Shown: positions 8,143-17,292 of the stretch, one piece after another
Numbering within the stretch: the first letter of the stretch is position 1
Layout: the number at the start of each line of letters is the position of its first letter
Source of the DNA: Gallionella sp.
GTDB lineage: Bacteria > Pseudomonadota > Gammaproteobacteria > Burkholderiales > Gallionellaceae
Reading direction: 5' to 3'
DNA length: 64,000 nt
Assembly (NCBI GenBank): GCA_030682375.1
Contig: JAUXOL010000019.1
Location: 62,001-126,000 of the forward strand
The notes under the pieces: generated by a model
What the model was told of the DNA's origin: nothing
Seen by the model: the letters and a program-made list of their open reading frames with translations, nothing else
Databases searched by the model: none
Program-made: the position numbers and the translations under genes

Positions 8143-9258
8143 ATGAAGATAGGCATACCAAAGGAGATCAAGACCAACGAGAACCGCGTGTCGCTGGTGC
8201 CTGCGGGCGCAGAGGCTTTGGTTGCGGCAGGTCATGAGGTCGTCGTCGAGACCGGAGCGGGACTGGGCAGCGGCTTCTCCGATGCACAATACGTCGCGGC
8301 CGGTGCGCGTATTGCGGCGGATGCCGATGCGGTCTGGGATGCCGCCGAGCTGATCGTGAAGGTCAAGGAGCCGATCGCGCCGGAATGGCCGCGCATCCGC
8401 CCCGGTCAGGTGATCTTCACCTATTTCCATTTCGCCGCCAGCGAGGCGCTGACCCGTGCGCATCTGGCCTCCGGCGCGGTGTGCATCGCCTACGAAACGG
8501 TCGAGCTGCCGTCCGGCGAGTTGCCGCTGCTGACTCCGATGTCCGAGGTGGCGGGTCGCATGGCGGTGCAGGAAGGCGCGAAATACCTGGAGAAACTTTA
8601 CGGCGGGCGCGGCATCCTGCTCGGCGGTGTGCCGGGCGTGCCGCCGGCCAAGGTGGTGATACTCGGCGGCGGCATGGTCGGCGTGAATGCGGCGAAGATG
8701 GCCGCCGGGCTGGGCGCGAGCGTGGTGATCCTCGACGTGTCGCTGGAGCGCCTGCGCCATCTGAGCGACGTGATGCCCGCGAACGTGCAGCTGATCTTCT
8801 CGAACCGCCACAACTTGCTGGAGCAGATCGCCGCTGCCGATCTGGTGATAGGCGCGGTGCTGATTCATGGCGCGGTCGCGCCCCGGCTGATCCGCCGCGA
8901 TGACCTGAAGACCATGCGGCAGGGGGCGGTGATCGTCGATGTCGCCATCGACCAGGGCGGCTGCGTGGAGACGATGTACCCGACCACGCACGAGAACCCG
9001 ACCTTCGTCGTCGACGGCGTGATCCACTACGGCGTCGCCAACATGCCCGGCGGCGTGCCGACCACCTCGACGCTGGCGCTGACCAATGCGACGCTGCCCT
9101 ATGTGCTGAAACTGGCGGACAAGGGTTGGCGGCTGGCGCTGAAGGAATCCCCGGCGCTGCTGAAGGGACTGAACATCGCCGACGGCACGCTGACGCATCG
9201 CAAGGTCGCCGAGGCCTTCGGGATGGAACATGTCCCGGCTGCATCCATGCTCGATTGA
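8143..9258 (+). CDS. ald: Alanine dehydrogenase
   Basis: This 371-residue NAD-dependent enzyme should interconvert L-alanine with pyruvate plus ammonia. It has the N-terminal [14 protein letters not shown] signature, catalytic K75 (KVKEP) and H96 (YFHFA), and the nucleotide-binding motif GGGMVG near residue 175. The C-terminal [12 protein letters not shown] segment typical of Ald is also present. Length is normal. It is followed by a small tandem repeat and the transhydrogenase gene, so both may serve NAD(P)H balance. Confidence 0.93.
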   Translation: MKIGIPKEIKTNENRVSLVPAGAEALVAAGHEVVVETGAGLGSGFSDAQYVAAGARIAADADAVWDAAELIVKVKEPIAPEWPRIRPGQVIFTYFHFAASEALTRAHLASGAVCIAYETVELPSGELPLLTPMSEVAGRMAVQEGAKYLEKLYGGRGILLGGVPGVPPAKVVILGGGMVGVNAAKMAAGLGASVVILDVSLERLRHLSDVMPANVQLIFSNRHNLLEQIAAADLVIGAVLIHGAVAPRLIRRDDLKTMRQGAVIVDVAIDQGGCVETMYPTTHENPTFVVDGVIHYGVANMPGGVPTTSTLALTNATLPYVLKLADKGWRLALKESPALLKGLNIADGTLTHRKVAEAFGMEHVPAASMLD

Positions 9259-9300
9259 TACTGGGCTTGATTGATATTGGGCTCGACTGATACACGCTGA
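9253..9300 (+). repeat. Three-copy 16-bp tandem repeat
   Basis: Three consecutive 16-bp units (9253-9268, 9269-9284, 9285-9300) share the start GATTGATA or GACTGATA. The first two differ at two positions and the third has diverged. The ald stop codon lies inside unit 1, so repeat-number change would alter only the ald/sthA spacer. Confidence 0.6.
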
Positions 9301-9307
9301 ATACAGG

Positions 9308-10717
9308 ATGACCCACATGGACTACGACGTACTCATCATCGGTTCCGGTCCCGCCGGACAACATGCGGCATGGCAGGCGGCGCGCATGGGCAAGCGCACC
9401 GCGATGGTCGAGCGCAAGCCCAGAATAGGCGGCGCGGGGTTGCAGACCGGCACGATACCCAGCAAGGCGATGCGCGAAATGGCCTACCTGATGTCGCGTT
9501 CCGGCCAGGGTGGCATGCGCCAGGCGTTCGCGCCGGACGGCCGCATCCGCCGCGGCCTGCTGGCCGACGCGGTGCGGCGCAAGGAGGTCGTGATCGCGCA
9601 GCAGGAGTCGGTGATCCTGCAGCGATTGCTGAGTTCAGGCGTCGCGCTGATCCCCGGCGAAGCGTCGTTCGTCGATGCGCATACGCTGCAGGTCGTCGAT
9701 GCGGGCGGCAACGCGCGCCATATCTCCGCCGGGGTCATCGTGCTGGCCACGGGTTCCCGCCCGCGCCGCCCGCCCAATGTCCCGTTCGACAAGAAGACCG
9801 TGCTGGACTCGACTTCCATCCTGAATCTGCGCCAGTTGCCGGACAGCCTGCTGGTCGTTGGCGGCGGGGTGATCGCCTGCGAATTCGTCTCGATATTCGC
9901 CGCGCTGGGTGTGCAGGTCAGCGTGGTCGATAGTCATGCGCAGCTGCTGGTCTACCTGAGCGAGGATGTCGTCGGCGTGCTGGCTGAGAGCTTCCTCGCG
10001 ATGGGCGTGACCTTCCATATGCGGGAACGCGTCAGCGAGATACGCCGCGAACCGGCCGGAATCACTACCGTGCTGGAGAGCGGAAAAGAGATGTGCACCG
10101 ACGTCGTGCTCTTCGCCCAGGGGCGCGAGCCCAACAGCGCGGGTTTGCAGGCCGAGCGCGCCGGGGTCAAGGTCGAAGACGGCTGGATCGAGGTCAACCG
10201 GCATTTCCAGACTGCCGTGCCGCATATCTTTGCCGTGGGCGACCTGATCGGTCGTCCGGCGCTGGCATCGACCGGGATGGAGCAGGGGCGTGCCGCCGTG
10301 CTGTATGCCTTCGGCGGTGAGCAGCATGTGATGGCGGAGAACCTGCCGATGGCGGTCTATACGATCCCGGAGATTTCCTATGTCGGCAAGACCGAGAAGG
10401 AACTGAAGCAGGACAACATCCCCTGCGTGGTCGGGCGCGCCTATTTCCGAGACAGCGCGCGCGGCCAGATCATCGGCGACGCGCAGGGCTTGTTGAAGCT
10501 GATCGTGGATGCGCGCGACGAGAAGCTGCTGGGCGTGCACATCGTCGGCGAACAGGCCAGCGAACTCATACACATCGGGCAGCTGGTGATGAACCTCGGC
10601 GGCAACGTGCGCGACTTGATCGCGAACGTGTTCAACTATCCGACGCTGGCCGAATGCTACAAACTGGCCGCGCTGGATTGCGCGCACCAGCTGAAACATC
10701 GACCTCGAAGCGCTTGA
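9308..10717 (+). CDS. sthA: Soluble pyridine nucleotide transhydrogenase (SthA-like flavoprotein)
   Basis: The 469-residue protein belongs to the disulfide-oxidoreductase flavoprotein superfamily: FAD motif GSGPAG (12-17), second nucleotide motif GGGVIACE (about 182) and FAD-binding VGDLIGRPALAST. The position of the redox-active CxxxxC pair reads GLQTGTIPSKA, without cysteines. That argues against lipoamide dehydrogenase or glutathione reductase and fits SthA, whose GTIPSKA segment is similar. It would transfer hydride between NADPH and NAD. The usual SthA first Cys is also missing, so the assignment is good but not certain. Confidence 0.82.
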   Translation: MTHMDYDVLIIGSGPAGQHAAWQAARMGKRTAMVERKPRIGGAGLQTGTIPSKAMREMAYLMSRSGQGGMRQAFAPDGRIRRGLLADAVRRKEVVIAQQESVILQRLLSSGVALIPGEASFVDAHTLQVVDAGGNARHISAGVIVLATGSRPRRPPNVPFDKKTVLDSTSILNLRQLPDSLLVVGGGVIACEFVSIFAALGVQVSVVDSHAQLLVYLSEDVVGVLAESFLAMGVTFHMRERVSEIRREPAGITTVLESGKEMCTDVVLFAQGREPNSAGLQAERAGVKVEDGWIEVNRHFQTAVPHIFAVGDLIGRPALASTGMEQGRAAVLYAFGGEQHVMAENLPMAVYTIPEISYVGKTEKELKQDNIPCVVGRAYFRDSARGQIIGDAQGLLKLIVDARDEKLLGVHIVGEQASELIHIGQLVMNLGGNVRDLIANVFNYPTLAECYKLAALDCAHQLKHRPRSA

Positions 10718-10742
10718 CGATATGGATCAAACGGCGAGTTAG

Positions 10743-10834
10743 CGTAGGGCGGATGAGCCGCAGGCGTTATCCGCCGAATGAGTTTTCGTATTACTCTTCA
10801 TGCGGCGGAAGGCGCTACGCTTTTCCGCCCTACG
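10743..10834. repeat. MITE-like palindromic element, copy A
   Basis: The element is bounded by 11-bp perfect terminal inverted repeats, CGTAGGGCGGA (10743-10753) and its complement (10824-10834). Its last 64 bases (10771-10834) are identical to 10995-11058 in copy B. It carries no gene. Confidence 0.75.
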
Positions 10835-10885
10835 ATACGGTTATCGCATGCGGAGAAAATTAAACGGCGATTTCGGACAAAGTCG

Positions 10886-11058
10886 CGTAGGGCGGATGCA
10901 ACAAAGTCAGGCAATCCACAGCCCAGCAAGCTGGACGTGGAATTGACACAGCCGTAGGCGTTACCTCGAAGAGGTTCTTGCACCCGAAGGGTGTCCGCCG
11001 AATGAGTTTTCGTATTACTCTTCATGCGGCGGAAGGCGCTACGCTTTTCCGCCCTACG
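10886..11058. repeat. MITE-like palindromic element, copy B, with nested insertion
   Basis: It has the same 11-bp terminal inverted repeats as copy A (10886-10896 and 11048-11058) and the same 64-base right part. The middle is longer because it contains a second palindromic element (10899-10954, related to 2031-2086). The sequence TTAAACGGCGA flanks the copies (about 10728, 10860 and 11081) and matches the 3' end of the adjacent minus-strand gene, so a segmental duplication is likely. With copy A it fills the gene-free stretch 10718-11080. Confidence 0.75.
10899..10954. repeat. Second copy of the hairpin element found at 2031-2086
   Basis: This 56-bp segment aligns without gaps to 2031-2086 (about 73% identity). 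It keeps the flanks ACAAAGT..GGCAATCC and GGAATTGACAC while the stem bases change in pairs. It is nested inside element copy B. Confidence 0.6.
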
Positions 11059-11080
11059 GTACTGCGTCGATCCGACTGGA

Positions 11081-11884
11081 TTAAACGGCGAGGTTGGACA
11101 AAGCCCGGATCAGCTTGTTGGACTTGGACTGGAAGTTCAGCGTGTGCGCCGCCAGCTGATTCGCATGGTGCCGTATCCTCGCGGGAGGCGGCGGGAAGTC
11201 GCCGGATTTCATCGCGAACGCGACTCTGTTGAGGTCATCGTCGGCGGTGACGACCACCACGCGGTCGCCGAAGCTGGCGCGCAGACGGTCCAGGCTCTGG
11301 TCGTAGCGTGGATGGCCGAACCACAGGTTGACGGCGATGATGCCGCCGTCGGTCAGGGCCGCAAAGCAATCGTCGTAGAACTGCCGACTGCTCAATTCGG
11401 CGGGCAAGCCGCCCGCATCGTATCCATCCGCGATCAGCACATCGAAGCGCCCGGCCTCATCCTTCACGAATTCGGCGCCGTCGCCCAGCAACACATGGAA
11501 GCGCGCATCGTCGGCGGGAACCGCGAACTCGTTGCGCAGCGCGATCACGTCAGGGTCTATCTCGACGACGGTGATGTCCGCCTGCGGCAGGTGGCGGTAG
11601 CAATACTTGGCCAGCGAGCCGCCGCCCAGACCGATCATGCCTATGTTCGCGGGCGCCGGGTCGAACAGTAGAAAGCTCATCATGTCGGTGGTGTAGGGGA
11701 TGACCAGCTCGTCGGGATCGTCGATGGACATCTCGCTCTGTATCGAGCAAGTGCCGAAGTGCAACGACAGGATGCCATCGCGCTCTTCCAGATAAGGTTT
11801 GCCCGTGCCGACGCTCGTCTGTTCTTCCACCGTCCAGCCCAGCAGCTTTTCGATGCGGTGTGCGAGTTTATCTCTGGATGACAT
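11081..11884 (-). CDS. Spermidine synthase-like (PABS-fold) methyltransferase-family protein
   Basis: The 267-residue protein has the Rossmann motif GLGGGSLAKYCY (about 83-94), the acidic VEIDPDVI strand end and the aspartate-containing LIADGYDAGGLP segment. These match spermidine synthase-like proteins. True spermidine synthases have further polyamine-site motifs that I cannot confirm, so the substrate is open. It lies 9 bp downstream of the Lon-type protease gene on the same strand and is probably co-transcribed. Its last codons overlap the repeated TTAAACGGCGA sequence. Confidence 0.8.
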   Translation of the reverse strand: MSSRDKLAHRIEKLLGWTVEEQTSVGTGKPYLEERDGILSLHFGTCSIQSEMSIDDPDELVIPYTTDMMSFLLFDPAPANIGMIGLGGGSLAKYCYRHLPQADITVVEIDPDVIALRNEFAVPADDARFHVLLGDGAEFVKDEAGRFDVLIADGYDAGGLPAELSSRQFYDDCFAALTDGGIIAVNLWFGHPRYDQSLDRLRASFGDRVVVVTADDDLNRVAFAMKSGDFPPPPARIRHHANQLAAHTLNFQSKSNKLIRALSNLAV

Positions 11885-11893
11885 GTTTCTCGT

Positions 11894-14314
11894 TCAGCGC
11901 AGACGCTTGCGCTCGGTCTTGCTGTGTTCCGACGCATGGCAGGCGCGGCGATAAGCCATCAATGTTCTCTGTGCATGGCCCAGCACGCTGTCGCGCGGGT
12001 AGTTTCCGCTGTCGTTCGCCTCGCCCGCCGGCATCCCGGTGAGCAGCGCGATGCCTTCGGTGACGTGGTCCACTGTGTGGACATGGAACAGCCCCTGTTC
12101 GACGGCCTCGGCGACTTCGCGATTCAGCATCAGGTGGCGGCGGTTGCGGTGCGGGATCAGCACGCCCTGGCTGCCGTCCAGCCCGGCGGTTTCGCAGATG
12201 CGGAAATAGCCCTCGATCTTCTCGTTGAGGCCGCCGATGGGCAGCACCTCGCCGTGCTGGTTCAGCGCGCCGGTGACCGCGATGCCCTGTTTCAGAGGTA
12301 GTCCGGACAGCGAAGACAGCAGCGCGTACAGCTCGGCGCAGGAGGCCGAGTCGCCCTCGACGCCGCTGTATTCCTGCTCGAACACGACGGAGCCGTTCAG
12401 CGCGAGCGGCGCGTTGTGCGAGAACAGCGCGGACAGGTAGTTTTGCAGGATCAGCACGCCCTTGTCGTGGATGGGCCCGGACATTTCCACTTCGCGCTCG
12501 ATGTTCAGCAGGCCGTCCTCGCCGGCATGGGTGCGTGCGGTGATGCGCACCGGGAAGCCGAAGCGGTAGTCGCCCAGATCGACCTGGGTCAGGCCGTTGA
12601 TCTGGCCGACCTTCTCACCGTGCAGGTCTATCAGCAGGTCGCCTTCGGCGACCGCTTCGCGCAGGCGCTGGTCGGGATAGTCGTGTCGCAGCGTGCGTGC
12701 CGCGAGTGCCGCCTCGATATCGGCCGCCTCGACCAAGCGTCCGGCGCGGCTGTTGCACAGTGCCGCGCTTTCCATTACCAGCGCCTCGGCGCGGGCGAAC
12801 ACCGCGCTCTGGCGAGACTGGTCGTCCGCCTCGCGATGCGCATCCTCCAGCAGGCGAGCGACTGCGGCGGCAGAGAAATGCGGCAGCCCTAGCCTGCGGC
12901 AGGTGTGGGCGACGAAGATGGCCGAGGAATGTCGGGTCTCGGGGCTGGCGGTGAAGCTGTCGGCGAAGTCCACCTTGACGCGGAAGCTGCGCGCGAACTC
13001 CGGGTCTTCTTCCTGCAGCGCGTAATACAGTTCGCGCGAGCCGATCAGCACGATCTTGACGTCCACGTCCACCGCCTCGGGTTCGAGCGACACCGTGGAG
13101 ATAGGCGCATAGGTCGTGCCCGGTTCCTCGATCTGCAGCCGGCGGCTGCGCAGCACGCGGCGCAGTTTCTCCCACACCATGCCGTCGGCCAGCAGGTCGC
13201 GCAGGTGCAGCAGCAGGAAGCCGCCGTGCGCCTTGTGCAGGCTGCCCGCACGGATGCGCGAGAAGTCCGTCATCAGCACGTCGTTCTCGGACTGGTATTC
13301 GATGCTGCCGAACAGCGAGCGGAACAACGGGTTCTCCTCGACGATCACCGGCGCGCCGTTCAGCCCGTCGTTGTCCACGACCAGGTTGACGCGGTAGCGC
13401 GACAGCACCTTGATCAGCATCTCCTTGCGCAGCTCTTCGTCGTCCTCGGTGACCTTGAACAGTTCCAGATTTTCGAGCACGTCGTGCACGACCTGATCCA
13501 GATAGGCGCCCAGCTTGAGCGAGTCCTTGATCTGTTTCTTCAGGCTTTTACGGATTTCCTGCAGCTCGTGATCCAGCACCGGCTTGACCACCTGGCGGCG
13601 CAGCGCGGAGAGCGCCTCGTTCATCGTGCGCTCCAGCGGCCTGACTTTCTCGAAATAGCGGGCGATCTCCGCGCGCAACTCCTGCTCGGCGATGGCGATC
13701 TCGGCGCGTTTTTCCTTGGACAGCGCCAGCACCTCGTCTTCGGTCAGCGCATGGCCCTTCTTGCCGCGCAGCGTGAACAGCAGGTGGCCGGATTCGCGGT
13801 GCATCATGAAGTTTCGCGCCTCGGCATAGAGTTCCAGCCCGGCATAGACCTTGGTTTCTTCCGCCTTGTAGTTCTTTTCGATGCGCTCGCTCTCTGCCTT
13901 GAAGTTCGCGCCGTCCAGTTGTTGCGGTATCTCGGTCAACAGCGTCTTGGTCAGGCGCGCCATGAACTGGCGCAGCAGCCGCCCCTGCCCGGCGGGTAGG
14001 CGCAACGCGCGCGGACGTTCCGGCGCATCGAAGTTGTGCAGGTAGCACAGGTCAGGCGGTGTGGCGCGATCCGCAGCCGCGGCCTGCATCGCCTGCTTCA
14101 GCAGCGAAGAGCGGCCGCTGCCGACCTCGCCGAGCACGAACAGGTTGTAGTCCGGCTGGTCCATGCCGAGGCCGAAGCGGGCGGCCTTTTCGGCGCGTTC
14201 CTGTCCTATCCACGGCAGAACCTGTTGCTGAAGTTCGGCAGTGTCGGCGAAACCCAGCGTGTCCGGATCTATGGTCAGGCGCAGTTCGGAGGGAGTCAGT
14301 TTCGATGTGGGCAT
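11894..14314 (-). CDS. Lon-type ATP-dependent protease (LonB/LonC-like, YcbZ family)
   Basis: The 806-residue protein combines an N-terminal AAA-type region with a C-terminal Lon protease domain. The first part has a modified P-loop, GEVGSGRSSLL, near residue 60. A long helical insertion (about 170-300) and conserved segments around SLHKAHGGFLLLHLRDLL follow. The Lon domain carries the Ser-Lys dyad S656 (EGDSAS) and K699 (LNEKIEGY), 43 residues apart as in E. coli Lon. It lacks the Lon N-terminal substrate domain. It probably degrades specific unfolded or regulatory proteins in the cytoplasm. Confidence 0.88.
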   Translation of the reverse strand: MPTSKLTPSELRLTIDPDTLGFADTAELQQQVLPWIGQERAEKAARFGLGMDQPDYNLFVLGEVGSGRSSLLKQAMQAAAADRATPPDLCYLHNFDAPERPRALRLPAGQGRLLRQFMARLTKTLLTEIPQQLDGANFKAESERIEKNYKAEETKVYAGLELYAEARNFMMHRESGHLLFTLRGKKGHALTEDEVLALSKEKRAEIAIAEQELRAEIARYFEKVRPLERTMNEALSALRRQVVKPVLDHELQEIRKSLKKQIKDSLKLGAYLDQVVHDVLENLELFKVTEDDEELRKEMLIKVLSRYRVNLVVDNDGLNGAPVIVEENPLFRSLFGSIEYQSENDVLMTDFSRIRAGSLHKAHGGFLLLHLRDLLADGMVWEKLRRVLRSRRLQIEEPGTTYAPISTVSLEPEAVDVDVKIVLIGSRELYYALQEEDPEFARSFRVKVDFADSFTASPETRHSSAIFVAHTCRRLGLPHFSAAAVARLLEDAHREADDQSRQSAVFARAEALVMESAALCNSRAGRLVEAADIEAALAARTLRHDYPDQRLREAVAEGDLLIDLHGEKVGQINGLTQVDLGDYRFGFPVRITARTHAGEDGLLNIEREVEMSGPIHDKGVLILQNYLSALFSHNAPLALNGSVVFEQEYSGVEGDSASCAELYALLSSLSGLPLKQGIAVTGALNQHGEVLPIGGLNEKIEGYFRICETAGLDGSQGVLIPHRNRRHLMLNREVAEAVEQGLFHVHTVDHVTEGIALLTGMPAGEANDSGNYPRDSVLGHAQRTLMAYRRACHASEHSKTERKRLR

Positions 14315-14356
14315 ATTTTTCTCGATGGATGCTGCTGTGCGGTTTGATTAAACGAT

Positions 14357-14893
14357 TTATGCCGGTCGATGGCAACTCTCTTGTTGCTCGTCGAGCAGCC
14401 TGCGGTAAACATCGGCATCGTTGGCGGAGAAGCAGCAGAAGATCACTTCGCTGACAGAGTCATATTTCTGCAGCGACGATCTGACGGTCGCGATCGCGAT
14501 ACGCGCGGCGTCCTCGAAGGGATAGCCGTAAACGCCGGTGCTGATGCAGGGGAAGGCGACCGATGTCGCTCCCTGTCCGGCTGCGAGCCGTAACGATTCG
14601 CGGTAGCAGGAGGCCAGCAGTTCCGCTTCGCCGTCGCCGCCGCCATGCCAGACCGGGCCGACGGTGTGGATCACGAATCTCGCCGGCAGGCGGTAGCCTC
14701 CGGTGATCTTCGCCTCGCCGGTGCGGCAGCCGCCCAACTCGCGGCACTCGGCCAGCAGTTCCGGCCCGGCCGCGCGGTGGATCGCGCCGTCCACGCCACC
14801 GCCGCCTAGCAGCGATTCGTTCGCCGCGTTGACGATGGCATCGACATGCAGCGTGGTGATGTCGGCCTGTACGACTTGTAGCATCGCGTTCAT
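14357..14893 (-). CDS. Macro-domain protein (O-acetyl-ADP-ribose deacetylase-like)
   Basis: This protein of about 178 residues has the macro-domain signature: [19 protein letters not shown], then [22 protein letters not shown] and the loop [17 protein letters not shown]. The Asn and Gly residues that bind ADP-ribose are intact. It should hydrolyse O-acetyl-ADP-ribose or remove mono-ADP-ribose. A GGAGG sits immediately before ATG 14893. The next in-frame ATG (14884) has better spacing to it, so the start could be three codons later. Confidence 0.9.
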   Translation of the reverse strand: MNAMLQVVQADITTLHVDAIVNAANESLLGGGGVDGAIHRAAGPELLAECRELGGCRTGEAKITGGYRLPARFVIHTVGPVWHGGGDGEAELLASCYRESLRLAAGQGATSVAFPCISTGVYGYPFEDAARIAIATVRSSLQKYDSVSEVIFCCFSANDADVYRRLLDEQQESCHRPA

Positions 14894-14908
14894 TTCCTCC
14901 ACAGTATT

Positions 14909-14933
14909 CGTAGGATGGGCTATGCCCACCATG
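14909..14933. repeat. Short palindromic intergenic repeat
   Basis: CGTAGGATGGGCTATGCCCA contains a TGGGC/GCCCA stem with a 3-nt loop. This type of short dispersed palindrome is common between proteobacterial genes. It lies upstream of the macro-domain gene. Confidence 0.4.
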
Positions 14934-14964
14934 CCTTGCAGGTAAGGTGGCGATCCACTCTGCT

Positions 14965-15060
14965 TCCCCCTTTTTAAAGGGGGATTGAGGGGGATTTATA
15001 AAGTGTGGCGTTACCTATCCTTCCGCAAATCCCCCCTAGCCCCCCTTTATCAAGGGGGGA
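14965..15060. repeat. Inverted-repeat element with 33-nt arms
   Basis: The left arm (14965-14997) and right arm (15027-15060) are near-complementary over about 33 nt. They start with runs of five or six C/G and end with ATTT or AAAT. The spacer is 29 nt. The structure is MITE-like with no coding capacity, and it lies between two minus-strand genes. Confidence 0.65.
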
Positions 15061-15136
15061 AATATCGGTGACTATCCCGTTTCGCACGACCGCCGCAAAG
15101 GTCAAACCTTTCAAGTCTCCCGGCATAGCCGGGGGG

Positions 15137-15649
15137 TTACCTCACTGAATTATCCAGGATGGCAGTCTTCCAGATTTCCAGTTTTTGTTCAAAGCGCAGC
15201 GAGGCGTTCGCCGGGCTGGTGGACGGCAGTCGCTCCAGTCGCAGTGTCAAGTGGCCGAGAAGGGGCAGCACATGCTTACGGAAGCTCTGCTCGGCCATGG
15301 TCCCGTTGAAATACACCCGCTCGATATGCGGATGCGCCTCGAAGAAGGCCGCGAAGTCGTTGGGATGGATGGAGTCTGGATCGATGTCCGCATCCAGGCT
15401 GCCGTGCCGCATGCAGGAGGCGAGCACGTCCCATAGCGCGATGCCGGCCTGTTTGAGTTTCAGTGCGCGTTCCTCGTAGGGCAGGGCGGGGGATGCGCCG
15501 GCCAGTTCACCCATGATGGGCCAGAATGCGTTGCGCGGATGGGCGTAATACTGCCCGGCGCGCAGCGATTCCTTGCCCGGCATGCTGCCGAGGATCAGGA
15601 TGCGCGCATGTTCGTCCGCGATGGGCGGGAAACTCCGGATTCTTGTCAT
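15137..15649 (-). CDS. DNA-deoxyinosine glycosylase / UDG-superfamily protein
   Basis: The 170-residue protein has the UDG-superfamily motif GSMPGKESL (21-29), the following YYAHPRNAFWPIMGE segment and a late NGTMAEQSF plus LPSTSPAN motif. This combination marks the hypoxanthine-DNA glycosylase branch (UDG family 6). It would excise deaminated bases such as deoxyinosine from DNA. Family membership is clear from motifs; exact substrate preference is inference. Confidence 0.85.
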   Translation of the reverse strand: MTRIRSFPPIADEHARILILGSMPGKESLRAGQYYAHPRNAFWPIMGELAGASPALPYEERALKLKQAGIALWDVLASCMRHGSLDADIDPDSIHPNDFAAFFEAHPHIERVYFNGTMAEQSFRKHVLPLLGHLTLRLERLPSTSPANASLRFEQKLEIWKTAILDNSVR

Positions 15650-15708
15650 CGCGAAACTATAGCGCAGCCTGTTATAGTTGGCGTCACCGATCTTCCCGAG
15701 AGGCAGAC

Positions 15709-17220
15709 ATGGCCGTCGAAACCGAACTCAAATTGCGCATCGCGCCCGAGCATCTTGCCCGGCTGAAGCGCCATGCGCTGCTGAAGACGCACCAGGTCGA
15801 GCGTCCGGTCACGCGCCGACTCTACAACATCTATTACGACACCCCCAGGCTGGATCTGCACCATGCCGCGATGGCGCTGCGCCTGCGCCGGGTCGGCGGC
15901 CAGTGGCTGCAGACGCTGAAGGGCGGCGGCGAGATCCAGGCCGGACTGCATCAGCGCAACGAATGGGAGATACCCGTCGGCGGCGAGGCGCTGGAATTTC
16001 CGCCGTCGCCGGAGTGGGATGCCCACCTGCCGCCGTCGTTGCGCAAGAAGCTGCGACCGGTGTTCGTCACCGACTTCATGCGTACTACCCGGCTGCTGGA
16101 TTGGCAGGGCGCGCGCATCGAGGTGTGCCTCGATCATGGCGAGATACGCACCGAACAGCGCAGCCTGCCGATATGCGAACTGGAGCTGGAGTTGAAGTCC
16201 GGCGATACGAGCAGCCTGTTCGAACTGGCGCTGGACATCCTCGATGTCGTGCCCTGCGAGCTGGAAGTGGTCAACAAGGCGGAGTACGGCTTTCGCCTGC
16301 TGGAAGGCCGCGCCGACAGTCCGGTCAAGGGCCGCACTCCGGACATCGACGTGGCGCAGTCGCTGCCGGAGATATTGCAGCAGCTGATCTGGTCCTGCCT
16401 GTTGCACCTGCAGGCCAACCTGCGCGGGGCGACCGGCAGCGACGACCCCGAATACCTGCACCAGATGCGCGTTGCGTTGCGCCGCCTGCGCGTAGTGCTG
16501 CGCATGGCCGCGCGCTTTCGCGCTGACGAGCGGCTGGCCGCGTTGAGCGGCGAGATCGCGGCGCTGGGCGTGGCCCTGGGTCGCATCCGCGACTGGGACG
16601 TGTTCATCGCCGGGACATTGGAGCCGATGCGCGAGCGCATGCCCGGCGATGCTGGACTGCAGGCCTTGCTGGCGGCAAGCGAACAGAGCCGCTCCCTGTG
16701 CCATCAGGCGCTGCACGGCGATAAGCAGGCACGCGAACTGCAGCGTCTGATCCTGCGCTTCGCGCTATGGATGAACGGCCCTTACTGGTCGCGGCGCGAC
16801 GAGGCCGAACCCCAGCCGCGCAACTTTGTCACGCGGCTGCTGAGCAAGCTGTCGCGGCGTTTTGCACAGGCGGCGGTACATGTCGAATCGCCCGCGGACG
16901 GCCAGCTGCATGCCTTGCGCATCTGCGCGAAGAAGCTCAGATACAGTGCGGAATTTTTCGCCGCGCTGTACGGAAAACAGGCTGCCAAGGCCTATTTCTC
17001 CGCGTTGAGCGAGGTGCAGGACGTGCTCGGACGGATCAACGATGTCGCGGTGGCACAGCGGCTGTTGGAGGATCTCGCGGTATCGCCGGAGCTGGCTTCG
17101 CATCCGGAGGCGATCGTGCTGGCAAAGGATGCGGTGGCTCAGGGGCAAGCGCGGAGAATCACTGCGTTGCGCAAGGCGTTGCGGCGGTTCGAGGGACAGG
17201 CGGAGTTCTGGAAGGCTTAA
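15709..17220 (+). CDS. CYTH and CHAD domain protein (inorganic triphosphatase-like)
   Basis: I use ATG 15709, which puts the CYTH signature ExExK at residues 4-8 (ETELK); the upstream frame is non-coding. The CYTH domain (about 1-200) is a metal-dependent triphosphate tunnel. A CHAD domain follows (about 215-500) with conserved histidines in YLHQMRVALRRLRVVLR and LHALRICAKKLRYSAEFF. CHAD domains bind polyphosphate. The 503-residue fusion resembles E. coli YgiF but with a complete CHAD domain, so it probably acts in polyphosphate or tripolyphosphate metabolism. Confidence 0.92.
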   Translation: MAVETELKLRIAPEHLARLKRHALLKTHQVERPVTRRLYNIYYDTPRLDLHHAAMALRLRRVGGQWLQTLKGGGEIQAGLHQRNEWEIPVGGEALEFPPSPEWDAHLPPSLRKKLRPVFVTDFMRTTRLLDWQGARIEVCLDHGEIRTEQRSLPICELELELKSGDTSSLFELALDILDVVPCELEVVNKAEYGFRLLEGRADSPVKGRTPDIDVAQSLPEILQQLIWSCLLHLQANLRGATGSDDPEYLHQMRVALRRLRVVLRMAARFRADERLAALSGEIAALGVALGRIRDWDVFIAGTLEPMRERMPGDAGLQALLAASEQSRSLCHQALHGDKQARELQRLILRFALWMNGPYWSRRDEAEPQPRNFVTRLLSKLSRRFAQAAVHVESPADGQLHALRICAKKLRYSAEFFAALYGKQAAKAYFSALSEVQDVLGRINDVAVAQRLLEDLAVSPELASHPEAIVLAKDAVAQGQARRITALRKALRRFEGQAEFWKA

Positions 17221-17245
17221 AGGGGCGGCGCTAAGGGGAAAATCC

Positions 17246-17272
17246 AAAACCGTCGGCTACCCCGACGGTTTT
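17246..17272. terminator. Bidirectional terminator
   Basis: An 11-bp perfect stem (17246-17256 with 17262-17272) has A and T runs at its ends. It lies between the converging CYTH-CHAD gene and the minus-strand hemerythrin gene. Confidence 0.85.
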
Positions 17273-17292
17273 GCTGTTTATCGTTACTAGCT

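Noticed and set aside
12905..13999. A 364-codon plus-strand open frame
   Set aside because: It is antisense to the Lon-type protease; composition is low-complexity (Val, Gln, His rich), typical of shadows.
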